From positions 1-5,390 of the forward strand of contig JAQGIN010000128.1 in the NCBI GenBank assembly GCA_028291125.1: a stretch of DNA of 5,390 bases, written 5' to 3'. Each line of letters begins with the position of its first letter. Position 1 is the stretch's first letter. Shown in pieces: positions 1 through 5,178 of the stretch. The notes under the pieces were generated by a model. The model searched no databases and was not told where the DNA came from. It worked only from the letters and a program-made list of their open reading frames with translations. This DNA is from Caulobacter sp. (GTDB taxonomy: Bacteria > Pseudomonadota > Alphaproteobacteria > Caulobacterales > Caulobacteraceae). Made by a program: the position numbers and the translations under genes.

Positions 1-473
1 GCCAGGGTCGCCAGCTGCTCCATGGCCGCCGGACGGCGGGTGTCGAGCGAGGCCAGCAGCACCTTCTTGCGGTCGTACTTGAACAGCCGCAGGGCCAGCT
101 TGCCGGCGGTGGTGGTCTTGCCCGAGCCCTGCAGGCCGGCCATCAGGATCACGGTCGGCGGGTTGAGCGCCAGGTTCAGGCCGCCATAGGGCGTGTCCTG
201 GGCGGCGTCGCCGCCGAGCATCTCGACCAGGCCGTCATAGACGATCTTGACCACCTGGTCGGCCGGCTTGACCGAGCGGATGACGGCTTCGCCCGAAGCG
301 CTTTCCTTGGCCTTGGCGATGAAGTCCTTGACCACCGGCAGGGCGACGTCGGCCTCGAGCAGGGCGACGCGAACCTCGCGCAGCGCCTCGTCGACATCCT
401 TTTCCGACAGCACGCCGCGACCGCCGAGGCGGTCGAAGACCCCTGAGAGCCGTTCCGTGAGTCCGTCGAACAT
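1..473 (-). CDS. ffh: Signal recognition particle GTPase Ffh (SRP54), N-terminal 157 residues, 3' end outside window
   Basis: Ffh binds 4.5S RNA and the signal sequences of nascent inner-membrane proteins, and delivers ribosomes to the receptor FtsY through paired GTP hydrolysis in the cytoplasm. Reading from ATG at 473 gives MFDGLTERLSGVFDRLGG, the typical Ffh opening. The helical N domain spans about residues 1-88 and contains the signature ALLEADV (37-43). The G domain follows with the P-loop GLQGSGKTTT (113-122) and the next GTPase motif DTRRPAA (144-150), the alphaproteobacterial form of the usual DVYRPAA. The rest of the G domain and the methionine-rich M domain lie beyond the left edge. 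A TAGGTG ribosome binding site (485-490) lies 11 bases upstream of the ATG. In relatives ffh often precedes rpsP-rimM-trmD-rplS, but that cannot be seen here. The reading frame is intact and the identification is very secure. Confidence 0.97.
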   Translation of the reverse strand, partial: MFDGLTERLSGVFDRLGGRGVLSEKDVDEALREVRVALLEADVALPVVKDFIAKAKESASGEAVIRSVKPADQVVKIVYDGLVEMLGGDAAQDTPYGGLNLALNPPTVILMAGLQGSGKTTTAGKLALRLFKYDRKKVLLASLDTRRPAAMEQLATL

Positions 474-484
474 CGTCGAATCCG

Positions 485-490
485 CACCTA
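485..490 (-). promoter_or_regulatory. Ribosome binding site of ffh
   Basis: TAGGTG read on the minus strand, 11 bases before the ATG at 473. It is a moderate match to anti-SD pairing with a slightly long spacer. The first ATG in frame with the N domain lies just downstream, which supports the chosen start. Confidence 0.45.
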
Positions 491-513
491 AACCAAGAAC
501 CAAACGCGATCAG

Positions 514-541
514 CCCCCGTGGACGATAACGTCGACGGGGG
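514..541 (-). promoter_or_regulatory. Strong hairpin in the ffh leader
   Basis: CCCCCGT (514-520) is the exact reverse complement of ACGGGGG (535-541). Inside it, GACG (522-525) pairs with CGTC (530-533) around a four-base ATAA loop. This leaves one G/G mismatch (521/534) on the plus strand and C/C in the minus-strand transcript. The result is an 11-bp, almost continuous stem about 25 bases before the ffh ribosome binding site. No T tract follows on the minus strand, so it does not look like a simple terminator. A role in translation control or mRNA stability of ffh is inference only. Confidence 0.5.
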
Positions 542-630
542 TCCTCGCCGTCCTCGTCCGGTGGGTCCTGCGCTAGCAGGCCGGGGTCGTGACGGTGGAG
601 GCGCTGCTGATGAAGCGCCGGAAGGCGACG

Positions 631-660
631 GTTATGCGCAGAAACAACGGGCGGAGTCAA
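631..660 (-). promoter_or_regulatory. Candidate housekeeping-sigma promoter for ffh
   Basis: On the minus strand TTGACT (655-660) matches five of six bases of the -35 consensus TTGACA. It is followed after 18 bases by CATAAC (631-636), which matches four of six of TATAAT. Transcription would start near 624, giving ffh a leader of about 150 bases that includes the hairpin at 514-541. A GANTC site (654-658, the CcrM methylation target in Caulobacterales) overlaps the -35 box. It is the best promoter-like pair in the gap, but it is unverified. Confidence 0.45.
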
Positions 661-667
661 AGGAAGG

Positions 668-770
668 GGCCGTCATCCCGGCCGGAGCGTAGCGGAGAGC
701 CGGGACCCAGGGGCGGTGCGCGCCGCCCCTGGGTCCCGGATCGGCCTAACGGCCGTCCGGGATGACGGCC
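668..770. repeat. Nested intergenic palindrome: two inverted copies of a GGGACCCAGG-type hairpin unit
   Basis: Outer arms of 14 bp (668-681 and 757-770, GGCCGTCATCCCGG) and inner arms of 17 bp (700-716 and 723-739, CCGGGACCCAGGGGCGG) are perfect reverse complements, with a six-base centre (717-722). Each half is also a small hairpin of its own, with CCCGG pairing with CCGGG around a variable middle (682-699 on the left, 740-756 on the right). The right-hand middle holds CGGCC-GTTA-GGCCG. The left one has a different sequence with only a CCG/CGG stem. It lies between two minus-strand genes, 13 bases past the TraB-like stop codon, and may end or stabilise that transcript. It resembles dispersed palindromes common in Caulobacterales intergenic DNA (recalled, not searched). 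Confidence 0.85.
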
Positions 771-783
771 GTTGATGAGCGCC

Positions 784-1764
784 CTACTCCATCGGTGACG
801 TCACCGTCGCCCCGCTCGCCTGCAGCCGGTCGAGCACGCCGTTGCGGGGCAGCAGCAGGCCAAGGTCGATCACCGCCACCGTCGTGCCCGGCCGCTTCAG
901 CGCCTCGGTCAGGGTCTTGGCCGACTGGGCGATCTGCTGGTCGAGCAGGGCCGCGCCGCCGGGGGCGCGCAGGATGCAGCGCTGGATGGCCGAGGCCGAA
1001 TAGCGGGCCCGCACCGAGGCCAGGTCGCCATTGGCCCAGTCGGTGCCCAGGTCGGCCGAGTGGGCGGCGTTCTGCTCCAGTTCGCTCAGGGCGTCGGCCA
1101 GGCAGGCCCAGTTGTCGCCCTCGTTGAGCTTGCTGGCGGCCGAGATGGCCGGGCCCAGCCGGTACTGCGACATCGCCTTGATCTTGATCTTCCGCGCCTT
1201 GGCCATGCGCTCGATGGTGCTGGCCGGCTTGGCCTCGGACAGGCCGGCCGCCTGGCGGAAGTCCGACAGCAGGATGAAGCCGGCCACCGCCGGCTTCCAG
1301 TTCTGATAGGCCCCGGCCGGCTTGCGGGCCTGGGTGCGGGCGGCGACGAAGCGGGCCTTCAGCTCGGGCGGCAGGCGGTCCTCGAGATGCTTGCCCAGCG
1401 GCTGGCGCACGCTCCAGGCCCCCTTGACCAGGAAACCGGCCACTTGCAGCGGCCCGACCGAGGCCTCCGGCGGGGTCAGCAGCAGATCGGCCTCGCCCAG
1501 GGCCCGGTCAAGGCGTGGGCTGCGCCATTTCAGCTGGTGCGGCAGCGGCGAGGCGGCCCCGACCACGTACAGCTTGGCCCCGTCCTTCTCGACCAGCCAC
1601 AGGGCCGGGCCGGGCGGGCGGGCCACCACCTCCAGCGCCTCGACCACCGTGCTGCCCTCGTCGATCGGGACGGCGACGGGCGGGGGCGGGGCGATCTGGG
1701 CCTGCGCCGAAGTGGTCAGCGCCAGGGCGGCGAGAAGCGCTAGAACGCCTTGCTGTCGGATCAA
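784..1764 (-). CDS. Secreted TraB/GumN-like protein with degenerate metal-binding motifs
   Basis: The N-terminus is a Sec-type signal peptide: a short polar stretch with one arginine, then a leucine/alanine core (about 6-18) and a likely signal peptidase I site after SAQA (residue 22). The mature part resembles the TraB/GumN (PF01963, Tiki-like) family. It has ALW at 54-56, the strand DGAKLYVVGAASPLP (61-75), KWRSPRLDRALGEADLLL (79-96), WKPAV (156-160) and a C-terminal block VAVIDLGLLLPRNGVLDRL (296-314). Active family members bind metal through two GxxH motifs. Here the first is GAAS (69-72) and the second is replaced by IDLG, and the family's LET-type motif is not visible, so hydrolytic activity is doubtful. 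The only two cysteines (221, 263) could form a disulfide. There is no in-frame ATG. TTG at 1764 is chosen because GGAG lies six bases before it. GTG at 1776 or TTG at 1779 would add four or five residues. Length (326 aa) is about normal for the family. The substrate and role are unknown, and the gene could be co-transcribed with dcp. Confidence 0.75.
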   Translation of the reverse strand: MIRQQGVLALLAALALTTSAQAQIAPPPPVAVPIDEGSTVVEALEVVARPPGPALWLVEKDGAKLYVVGAASPLPHQLKWRSPRLDRALGEADLLLTPPEASVGPLQVAGFLVKGAWSVRQPLGKHLEDRLPPELKARFVAARTQARKPAGAYQNWKPAVAGFILLSDFRQAAGLSEAKPASTIERMAKARKIKIKAMSQYRLGPAISAASKLNEGDNWACLADALSELEQNAAHSADLGTDWANGDLASVRARYSASAIQRCILRAPGGAALLDQQIAQSAKTLTEALKRPGTTVAVIDLGLLLPRNGVLDRLQASGATVTSPME

Positions 1765-1770
1765 AACGCT

Positions 1771-1774
1771 CTCC
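1771..1774 (-). promoter_or_regulatory. Ribosome binding site that decides the TTG start of the TraB-like gene
   Basis: GGAG within GGTGGAG, read on the minus strand, is separated by the six bases AGCGTT from TTG at 1762-1764. The alternative starts at 1776 and 1779 overlap or abut this site and have no comparable motif upstream. The foot of the palindromic hairpin (1791) lies only 16 bases upstream. Confidence 0.6.
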
Positions 1775-1787
1775 ACCAACCACTCAT

Positions 1788-1878
1788 CATCCCCGCGAAA
1801 AGCGGGGACCCAGGCGTCTTATCGTCGAACGCCTGGGTTTTCGAAAAAGCCTGGGTCCCCGCTTGCGCGGGGAGGATG
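1788..1878. repeat. Intergenic palindrome: two inverted hairpin units plus an extra internal arm
   Basis: The left hairpin is CCCCGC (1791-1796), GAAAA loop, GCGGGG (1802-1807). The right hairpin is CCCCGC (1857-1862), TTGC loop, GCGGGG (1867-1872). The units are inverted: GCGGGGACCCAGGC (1802-1815) is the exact complement of 1849-1862. A further copy of the arm, ACGCCTGGG (1829-1837), pairs perfectly over 9 bp with CCCAGGCGT (1809-1817), so two mutually exclusive foldings exist. TTTTCGAAAA (1838-1847) is itself palindromic. The unit shares the CATCC...GGGACCCAGG frame with the element at 668-770, so both belong to one family. It lies between dcp and the TraB-like gene, both on the minus strand. 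Confidence 0.85.
1844..1872 (-). terminator. Weak terminator-like structure after dcp
   Basis: Read on the minus strand, a 6-bp G/C stem with a GCAA loop (1857-1872) is followed after eight bases by five T residues (1844-1848). The gap between stem and T tract is longer than in a classical intrinsic terminator, so partial termination or processing between dcp and the downstream gene is the most that can be inferred. Confidence 0.25.
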
Positions 1879-1909
1879 GGCTTTTATTTGGCGTCCGCGC
1901 TCCAGATCG

Positions 1910-4036
1910 CTAGGCCCCCGGCGGCACGGGAAAGCCGCGGTCGCGCATCAGCGCCCCGATCTTGACGTCGCGGCCGCGGAACGCCCGGAACTGGTCGGCC
2001 GGGTCGATCGAATTGCCCTTCGACATGATGTCGTCGTGCAGGCGCTTGGCCACGGCCTTGTCGTAGAAGCCGCCCGGCGCCTCCTGAAAGGCCTCGGCGG
2101 CGTCGGCGGTCAGGGTGTCGGCCCACAGATAGCTGTAATAGCCGGCCGAATAGCCGTCGCTGGAGAACACGTGGCCGAACTGCGGGGTGCGGTGACGCAT
2201 GACGATCTGCGGCGGCATGTTCAGCTTGGCCAGCTGCTCGCGCTCGAAGGCGTCGGGGTCGATGGCCACGTCGCCGGCCAGGTGTAGCTTCATGTCGATC
2301 AGGGCGCTGGCCAGGTATTCGGTGGTGTCGAAGCCCTGGTTGAAGGTCGAGGCCAGCTTGATCTTGTCGACCAGGGCCTGGGGGATCGGGGCGCCGGTCT
2401 TGTAGTGCACGGCGAAGCGGCCGAGCACCTGCGGCGTCGACAGCCAGTGCTCGTTCAGCTGGCTGGGGAACTCGACATAGTCGCGGGCCACCGCCGTGCC
2501 GGCCACGGTCGGATAGGTCACATCCGAATTGAGGCCGTGGATGGCGTGGCCGAACTCGTGGAACAGGGTGTTGGCGTCGTCCCACGAGATCAGCACCGGC
2601 TCGCCCGGCGCGGTCTTGATGAAGTTGGAATTGTTGGAGACGATGGTGGTGATCGGCTTCTGGAACCGCTCCTGGCCGCGATAGGCGTTCATCCAGGCGC
2701 CGGAGCGCTTGCCCTCGCGAGCGAAGGGATCGAAGTACCACAGGCCGACGGGCTGGCCGGCCCGGGTCACTTCCCACACCCGCACGTCGGGGTGATAGAC
2801 CGGCAGGCCCGGGGCCGGCTTGAACTCGAAGCCATACAGCTGGCCGGCCGACCAGAACATGCCCTCGCGCAGCTTCTCCAGCTGCATGTATGGCTTCACC
2901 TCGTTCATATCGAGGTCGTACTTCGCCTTGCGCACCTTCTCGGCGTAGTAGCGATAGTCCCAGGGCTGCAGCGGAAAGCCGCCCTTTTCGGCGTCGATGA
3001 TCGCCTGCATGGCGGCGACGTCGGTCGCCACCTGGGCGATGGCCGGGGTCCACACCGCCTCCATCAGGGCCATGGCCCGGTCGGGAGTCTTGGCCATGGC
3101 GTTCTCCAGCCGCCAATGGGCGTGGGTCGGATAGCCGAGCAGCTTGGCGCGCTCGACCCGCAGCTTGAGGATCTGGCTGATGATGGCGTTGTTGTCGTGA
3201 GCGTCGCCATTGTCGCCGCGATTGACGAAGGCCCGCCAGACCTTCTCTCGGGCCGCGCGCTGCGGCGAATAGGTCAGGAACGGGTCGACGCTGGAGCGGG
3301 TGTTGACGATGATGAACTGGCCCGCGAGCTTGCGCTGCTCGGCGCCCGCCGCGGCGGCGGCCTTCAGCGAGTCCGGCAGGCCGGCCATGTCGTCGGCCGA
3401 CAGGGCGATGAAGGTGCTTTCGTCGGCCAGCAGGTTCTGGCTGAAGCGGGTGTAGAGGCTGGACAGCTCGCCGTTGATCGCCGCCACCCGCACCTTGGAC
3501 GGCGCGTCCAGCTTGGCCCCGGCCCGCACGAAATTGGTGTAGTGGATCCAGGTGACGCGCTGCTGTTCGGGCGTCAGCTTGGCCTTGGCCGGCGAGGCGT
3601 AGACCGCCTCGATGCGTTTAAAGAGCGCCTCGTTCTGGGTGATCTTGTCGCGGAAGGCCGCCAGCTTGGGGCCCATCTCCTTTTCGACCGTCCGCAGCTC
3701 CGGCGTGCTCATGGTGCCGGTCCAGACGCCGTAATAGGTCTGGACGTCGTCCAGCGAGCGGCCGGCGCCCTCGAGGGCGGCGATGGTGTTGTCGAAGGTC
3801 GGGGCGGCCGGATTGGCGGCGATGACGTCGATCTCGCGCAGGTTTTCGGCCATCGCCGCTTCCAGCGCCGGCTTGAAGGCGTCGACCGTCACCTTGTCGA
3901 AGGCCGGCACGCCGCCGTGGGGGCCGGTCCAGGGCGCCAGTAGCGGGTTGTCGATGGCGGCCATGGCGAAACTCGTATTGAGGCTGGCGACGGCGCCGGT
4001 CGCGGCGGCCGAGGCGAGGAAGGTACGACGGTGCAC
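1910..4036 (-). CDS. dcp: Tat-exported M3 family peptidyl-dipeptidase (Dcp)
   Basis: A zinc metallopeptidase that releases dipeptides from the C-termini of peptides. The 708-residue product starts MHRRTFLASAAATGAVA, a twin-arginine signal (R3-R4, F6, L7) with a mild alanine-rich core and likely cleavage near AMA (24-26), which predicts folded export to the periplasm. The mature N-terminus carries the Dcp hallmarks NPLLAPW (30-36) and PTFDNTIAALE (79-89). The catalytic centre is HEFGH (493-497, zinc ligands H493 and H497, catalytic E494) with the third ligand E522 in DYVEFPSQLNEHW (519-531), 29 residues after the first histidine as in thimet oligopeptidase. H622 and GYSAGYYSYLW (628-638) supply the substrate-binding tyrosines. 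All key residues are present and the length suits Dcp plus a signal peptide. The GTG start at 4036 is preferred over an upstream GTG at 4093 because GGAG lies seven bases before it and the Tat motif then sits at the N-terminus. It is divergent from murI. OpdA (oligopeptidase A) is the nearest alternative, but the N-terminal motifs favour Dcp. Confidence 0.95.
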   Translation of the reverse strand: MHRRTFLASAAATGAVASLNTSFAMAAIDNPLLAPWTGPHGGVPAFDKVTVDAFKPALEAAMAENLREIDVIAANPAAPTFDNTIAALEGAGRSLDDVQTYYGVWTGTMSTPELRTVEKEMGPKLAAFRDKITQNEALFKRIEAVYASPAKAKLTPEQQRVTWIHYTNFVRAGAKLDAPSKVRVAAINGELSSLYTRFSQNLLADESTFIALSADDMAGLPDSLKAAAAAGAEQRKLAGQFIIVNTRSSVDPFLTYSPQRAAREKVWRAFVNRGDNGDAHDNNAIISQILKLRVERAKLLGYPTHAHWRLENAMAKTPDRAMALMEAVWTPAIAQVATDVAAMQAIIDAEKGGFPLQPWDYRYYAEKVRKAKYDLDMNEVKPYMQLEKLREGMFWSAGQLYGFEFKPAPGLPVYHPDVRVWEVTRAGQPVGLWYFDPFAREGKRSGAWMNAYRGQERFQKPITTIVSNNSNFIKTAPGEPVLISWDDANTLFHEFGHAIHGLNSDVTYPTVAGTAVARDYVEFPSQLNEHWLSTPQVLGRFAVHYKTGAPIPQALVDKIKLASTFNQGFDTTEYLASALIDMKLHLAGDVAIDPDAFEREQLAKLNMPPQIVMRHRTPQFGHVFSSDGYSAGYYSYLWADTLTADAAEAFQEAPGGFYDKAVAKRLHDDIMSKGNSIDPADQFRAFRGRDVKIGALMRDRGFPVPPGA

Positions 4037-4048
4037 GGAGTCTCTCCG
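4036..4048 (-). promoter_or_regulatory. dcp ribosome binding site held in a small hairpin
   Basis: On the minus strand the bases read CGGAG-AGA-CTCCG, where the last G is the first base of the GTG start. The Shine-Dalgarno GGAG (4044-4047) is therefore one side of a perfect 5-bp stem with a three-base loop. Spacing from GGAG to the start is seven bases, which also settles the start choice. A GANTC site (4038-4042) falls inside it. Whether the hairpin forms and limits translation is inference. Confidence 0.5.
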
Positions 4049-4157
4049 ATGGATGTTGGCCGCGACCCTAGGGTACGCCCGCCCGCCCGTCACATGACAG
4101 GACTGTAACCTCGCCGACGCCGTGGACCGCGGCGCGGCGGCGCGTTAAAGCCAGGAG
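4037..4157. promoter_or_regulatory. Divergent dcp-murI intergenic region
   Basis: This 121-base gap must hold the promoters of both genes unless they are read from farther away. I cannot assign a convincing -35/-10 pair on either strand. ATGACA (4094-4099, plus strand) resembles a -35 box but has no suitable -10 at 16-18 bases. Unlike the other complete intergenic gaps it has no large palindrome. Confidence 0.4.
4153..4157 (+). promoter_or_regulatory. Shine-Dalgarno directly abutting the murI start
   Basis: AGGAG ends on the base before ATG (4158), so the spacer is zero instead of the usual 5-9 bases. The start cannot be moved. The catalytic motif FDSGVGG begins at residue 6, and an in-frame TAA (4146-4148) with no start codon after it excludes upstream initiation. 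The weaker AAAG (4147-4150) has a seven-base spacer and could serve instead, or the mRNA could be leaderless. Confidence 0.45.
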
Positions 4158-5009
4158 ATGTCCATCGGCGTCTTCGATTCCGGCGTGGGCGGCCTGACGG
4201 TCCACCGCGCCCTCGTGCAACGCCTCCCGCAGGCGGATTTCATCTATCTGGCCGACCAGGCCAACGCCCCCTATGGCGGGCGGGCGGGCGAGGAGATCGT
4301 CGACCTGACCCGGGCCGGCTGCCAGCGGCTGTTCGCCGCCGGGGTGGGCCTGGTGGTCCTGGCCTGCAACACCGCCTCGGCCATCGCCCTGCGCCGCCTG
4401 CAGCAGACCTGGCTGCCCGGCTATCGGGCCAGCCTGGGCCGGCCGATCAACGTGCTGGGCATCATCGTCCCGACCATCGAGGCGGCCACCGGCCTGCCCT
4501 GGGAGCACGAGGCCGAACGGCGCGGCGAGAAGGTCGAGGCGCTGGACGTGCTGGGCGTGTTCTCCACCCCGGCGACGACGCGCTCGCGGGTCTATGAGAT
4601 CGAGATCGACAAGCGCAAGCAGGACCTGGCGGTGTTCTCCGAGGCCTGTCCGGAACTGGTCCCGATGATCGAGGCCGACGCTGGCCCGGTCGACCTGGCC
4701 AAGGTGGTCGAGACCCATGTCGAGGCGCTGAAGACCCGGATCGGCCGCTATCCCGACCGCGCCATCCTCGGCTGCACCCATTACGAGATCGTCGCCGACA
4801 TGTTCCGCGCCGCCCTGCCGGCCGGCACGCCGCTGATCCATCAGCCGCAGGCCACGGCGGACTCCCTGGAGCTGTACTTGCAACGCCATCCCGAACTCGA
4901 CCCGGGCACGGGCGGCGGCCGCCGCTTCCTGACCACCGGCGAACCGGGGCCGCAGAATGGGCTGGTGGAGTCGTTCTGGGGCGGGCCGCTGCGGTTCGAG
5001 GCGGCCTAG
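4158..5009 (+). CDS. murI: Glutamate racemase MurI
   Basis: Cofactor-independent racemase of the Asp/Glu racemase family that converts L-glutamate to D-glutamate in the cytoplasm. MurD then adds D-Glu to UDP-MurNAc-L-Ala during peptidoglycan synthesis. The 283-residue protein has the two-domain layout of the family. FDSGVGGLTV (6-15) carries the conserved Asp7 and Ser8, ADQANAPYG (32-40) corresponds to the usual GDxxxxPYG, CNTAS (70-74) holds the first catalytic Cys70, and GCTHYE (205-210) holds the second catalytic Cys206 with His208. GVFSTPATTRSRVY (133-146) matches the family's ATxGTxxSxxY block. Length is normal and every catalytic residue is present. A stretch around residues 111-130 (GLPWEHEAERRGEKVEALD) seems longer than in common enterobacterial or Bacillus forms. 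The start is fixed by the motif and by an upstream stop (see 4153-4157). It is divergent from dcp and convergent with the coiled-coil gene to the right. Confidence 0.95.
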   Translation: MSIGVFDSGVGGLTVHRALVQRLPQADFIYLADQANAPYGGRAGEEIVDLTRAGCQRLFAAGVGLVVLACNTASAIALRRLQQTWLPGYRASLGRPINVLGIIVPTIEAATGLPWEHEAERRGEKVEALDVLGVFSTPATTRSRVYEIEIDKRKQDLAVFSEACPELVPMIEADAGPVDLAKVVETHVEALKTRIGRYPDRAILGCTHYEIVADMFRAALPAGTPLIHQPQATADSLELYLQRHPELDPGTGGGRRFLTTGEPGPQNGLVESFWGGPLRFEAA

Positions 5010-5015
5010 CCTCTT

Positions 5016-5164
5016 CCTTCTCCCCTTGTGGGAGAGGGTGTCGCCGTAGGCGACGGATGAGGGTCGAAGGCAGGGGCGGCCGCGTACAGCGCTCATCGGA
5101 AAGGTCTGAGAGACCCCTCATCCGACCTGCTCCGCAGGCCACCTTCTCCCACAAGGGGAGAAGG
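5016..5164. repeat. Intergenic palindrome of a CCTTCTCCC / GGATGAGGG family, between convergent genes
   Basis: Two inverted copies of a unit of about 48-50 bases occupy 5016-5063 and 5115-5164, separated by about 51 bases (5064-5114) containing a GCGGCCGC site and nothing else I recognise. Each unit is a hairpin CCTTCTCCC-loop-GGGAGARGG, then GTG, a second small hairpin and CGGATGAGGG. The outer 24 bases differ at one position (A/G). The second hairpin differs in sequence but keeps its pairing: TCGCC-GTA-GGCGA on the left, CCTGC-GGA-GCAGG on the right. It begins seven bases after the murI stop and ends 15 bases before the stop of the opposing gene, so it could end or protect both transcripts. 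It is unrelated in sequence to the other two palindromes. Confidence 0.85.
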
Positions 5165-5178
5165 TTAACCGGTGCGGT

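Larger units (their letters stand above)
474..783. other. Gene-free stretch between ffh and the TraB-like gene
   Basis: I find no convincing coding sequence in these 310 bases. Short open frames crossing it lack recognisable protein character and a good ribosome binding site. From right to left, in the direction of ffh transcription, it holds a nested palindrome (668-770), a candidate promoter (631-660), about 85 bases with nothing I recognise, a strong hairpin (514-541) and the ffh ribosome binding site. I looked for a 4.5S RNA core (GGTCAGG with GGAAG and AGCAGCC) and did not find one. Confidence 0.6.

Noticed and set aside
235..660. Open frames on either strand over the ffh 5' end and leader
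   Set aside because: The minus-strand frame is a shifted reading of ffh and the plus-strand one is antisense to it. Neither shows protein-like composition.
474..660. Possible 4.5S SRP RNA gene next to ffh
   Set aside because: The conserved GGTCAGG / GGAAG / AGCAGCC core is absent on both strands.
1060..2287. Plus-strand open frames across the TraB-like gene and into dcp
   Set aside because: They overlap two minus-strand genes with signal peptides and family motifs, cross the palindrome at 1788-1878, and translate to Arg/Gly/Pro-rich sequence without domains.
2405..3943. 512-residue open frame on the plus strand inside dcp
   Set aside because: It lies opposite a clearly real gene with all M3 catalytic motifs. 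Its composition (His, Arg, Gly, Val, Leu rich without domain signatures) is that of an antisense shadow in high-GC DNA, and I see no suitable ribosome binding site.
4078..4089. GCCC tandem run between dcp and murI
   Set aside because: Only three four-base repeats in G/C-rich DNA, well within chance expectation.
4037..4093. Upstream GTG start that would extend Dcp by 19 residues
   Set aside because: No ribosome binding site is evident there, and it would bury the twin-arginine motif behind an unusual leader. GTG at 4036 has GGAG at seven bases.
4089..4098. Near-palindrome GTCACATGAC as a possible operator
   Set aside because: The arms are only four bases long and there is no second copy in the gap, so it is not distinguishable from chance.
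4068..5096. 342-residue open frame on the minus strand opposite murI
   Set aside because: An antisense shadow of murI. It runs through the palindromic repeat and the divergent promoter gap and has no recognisable motifs.
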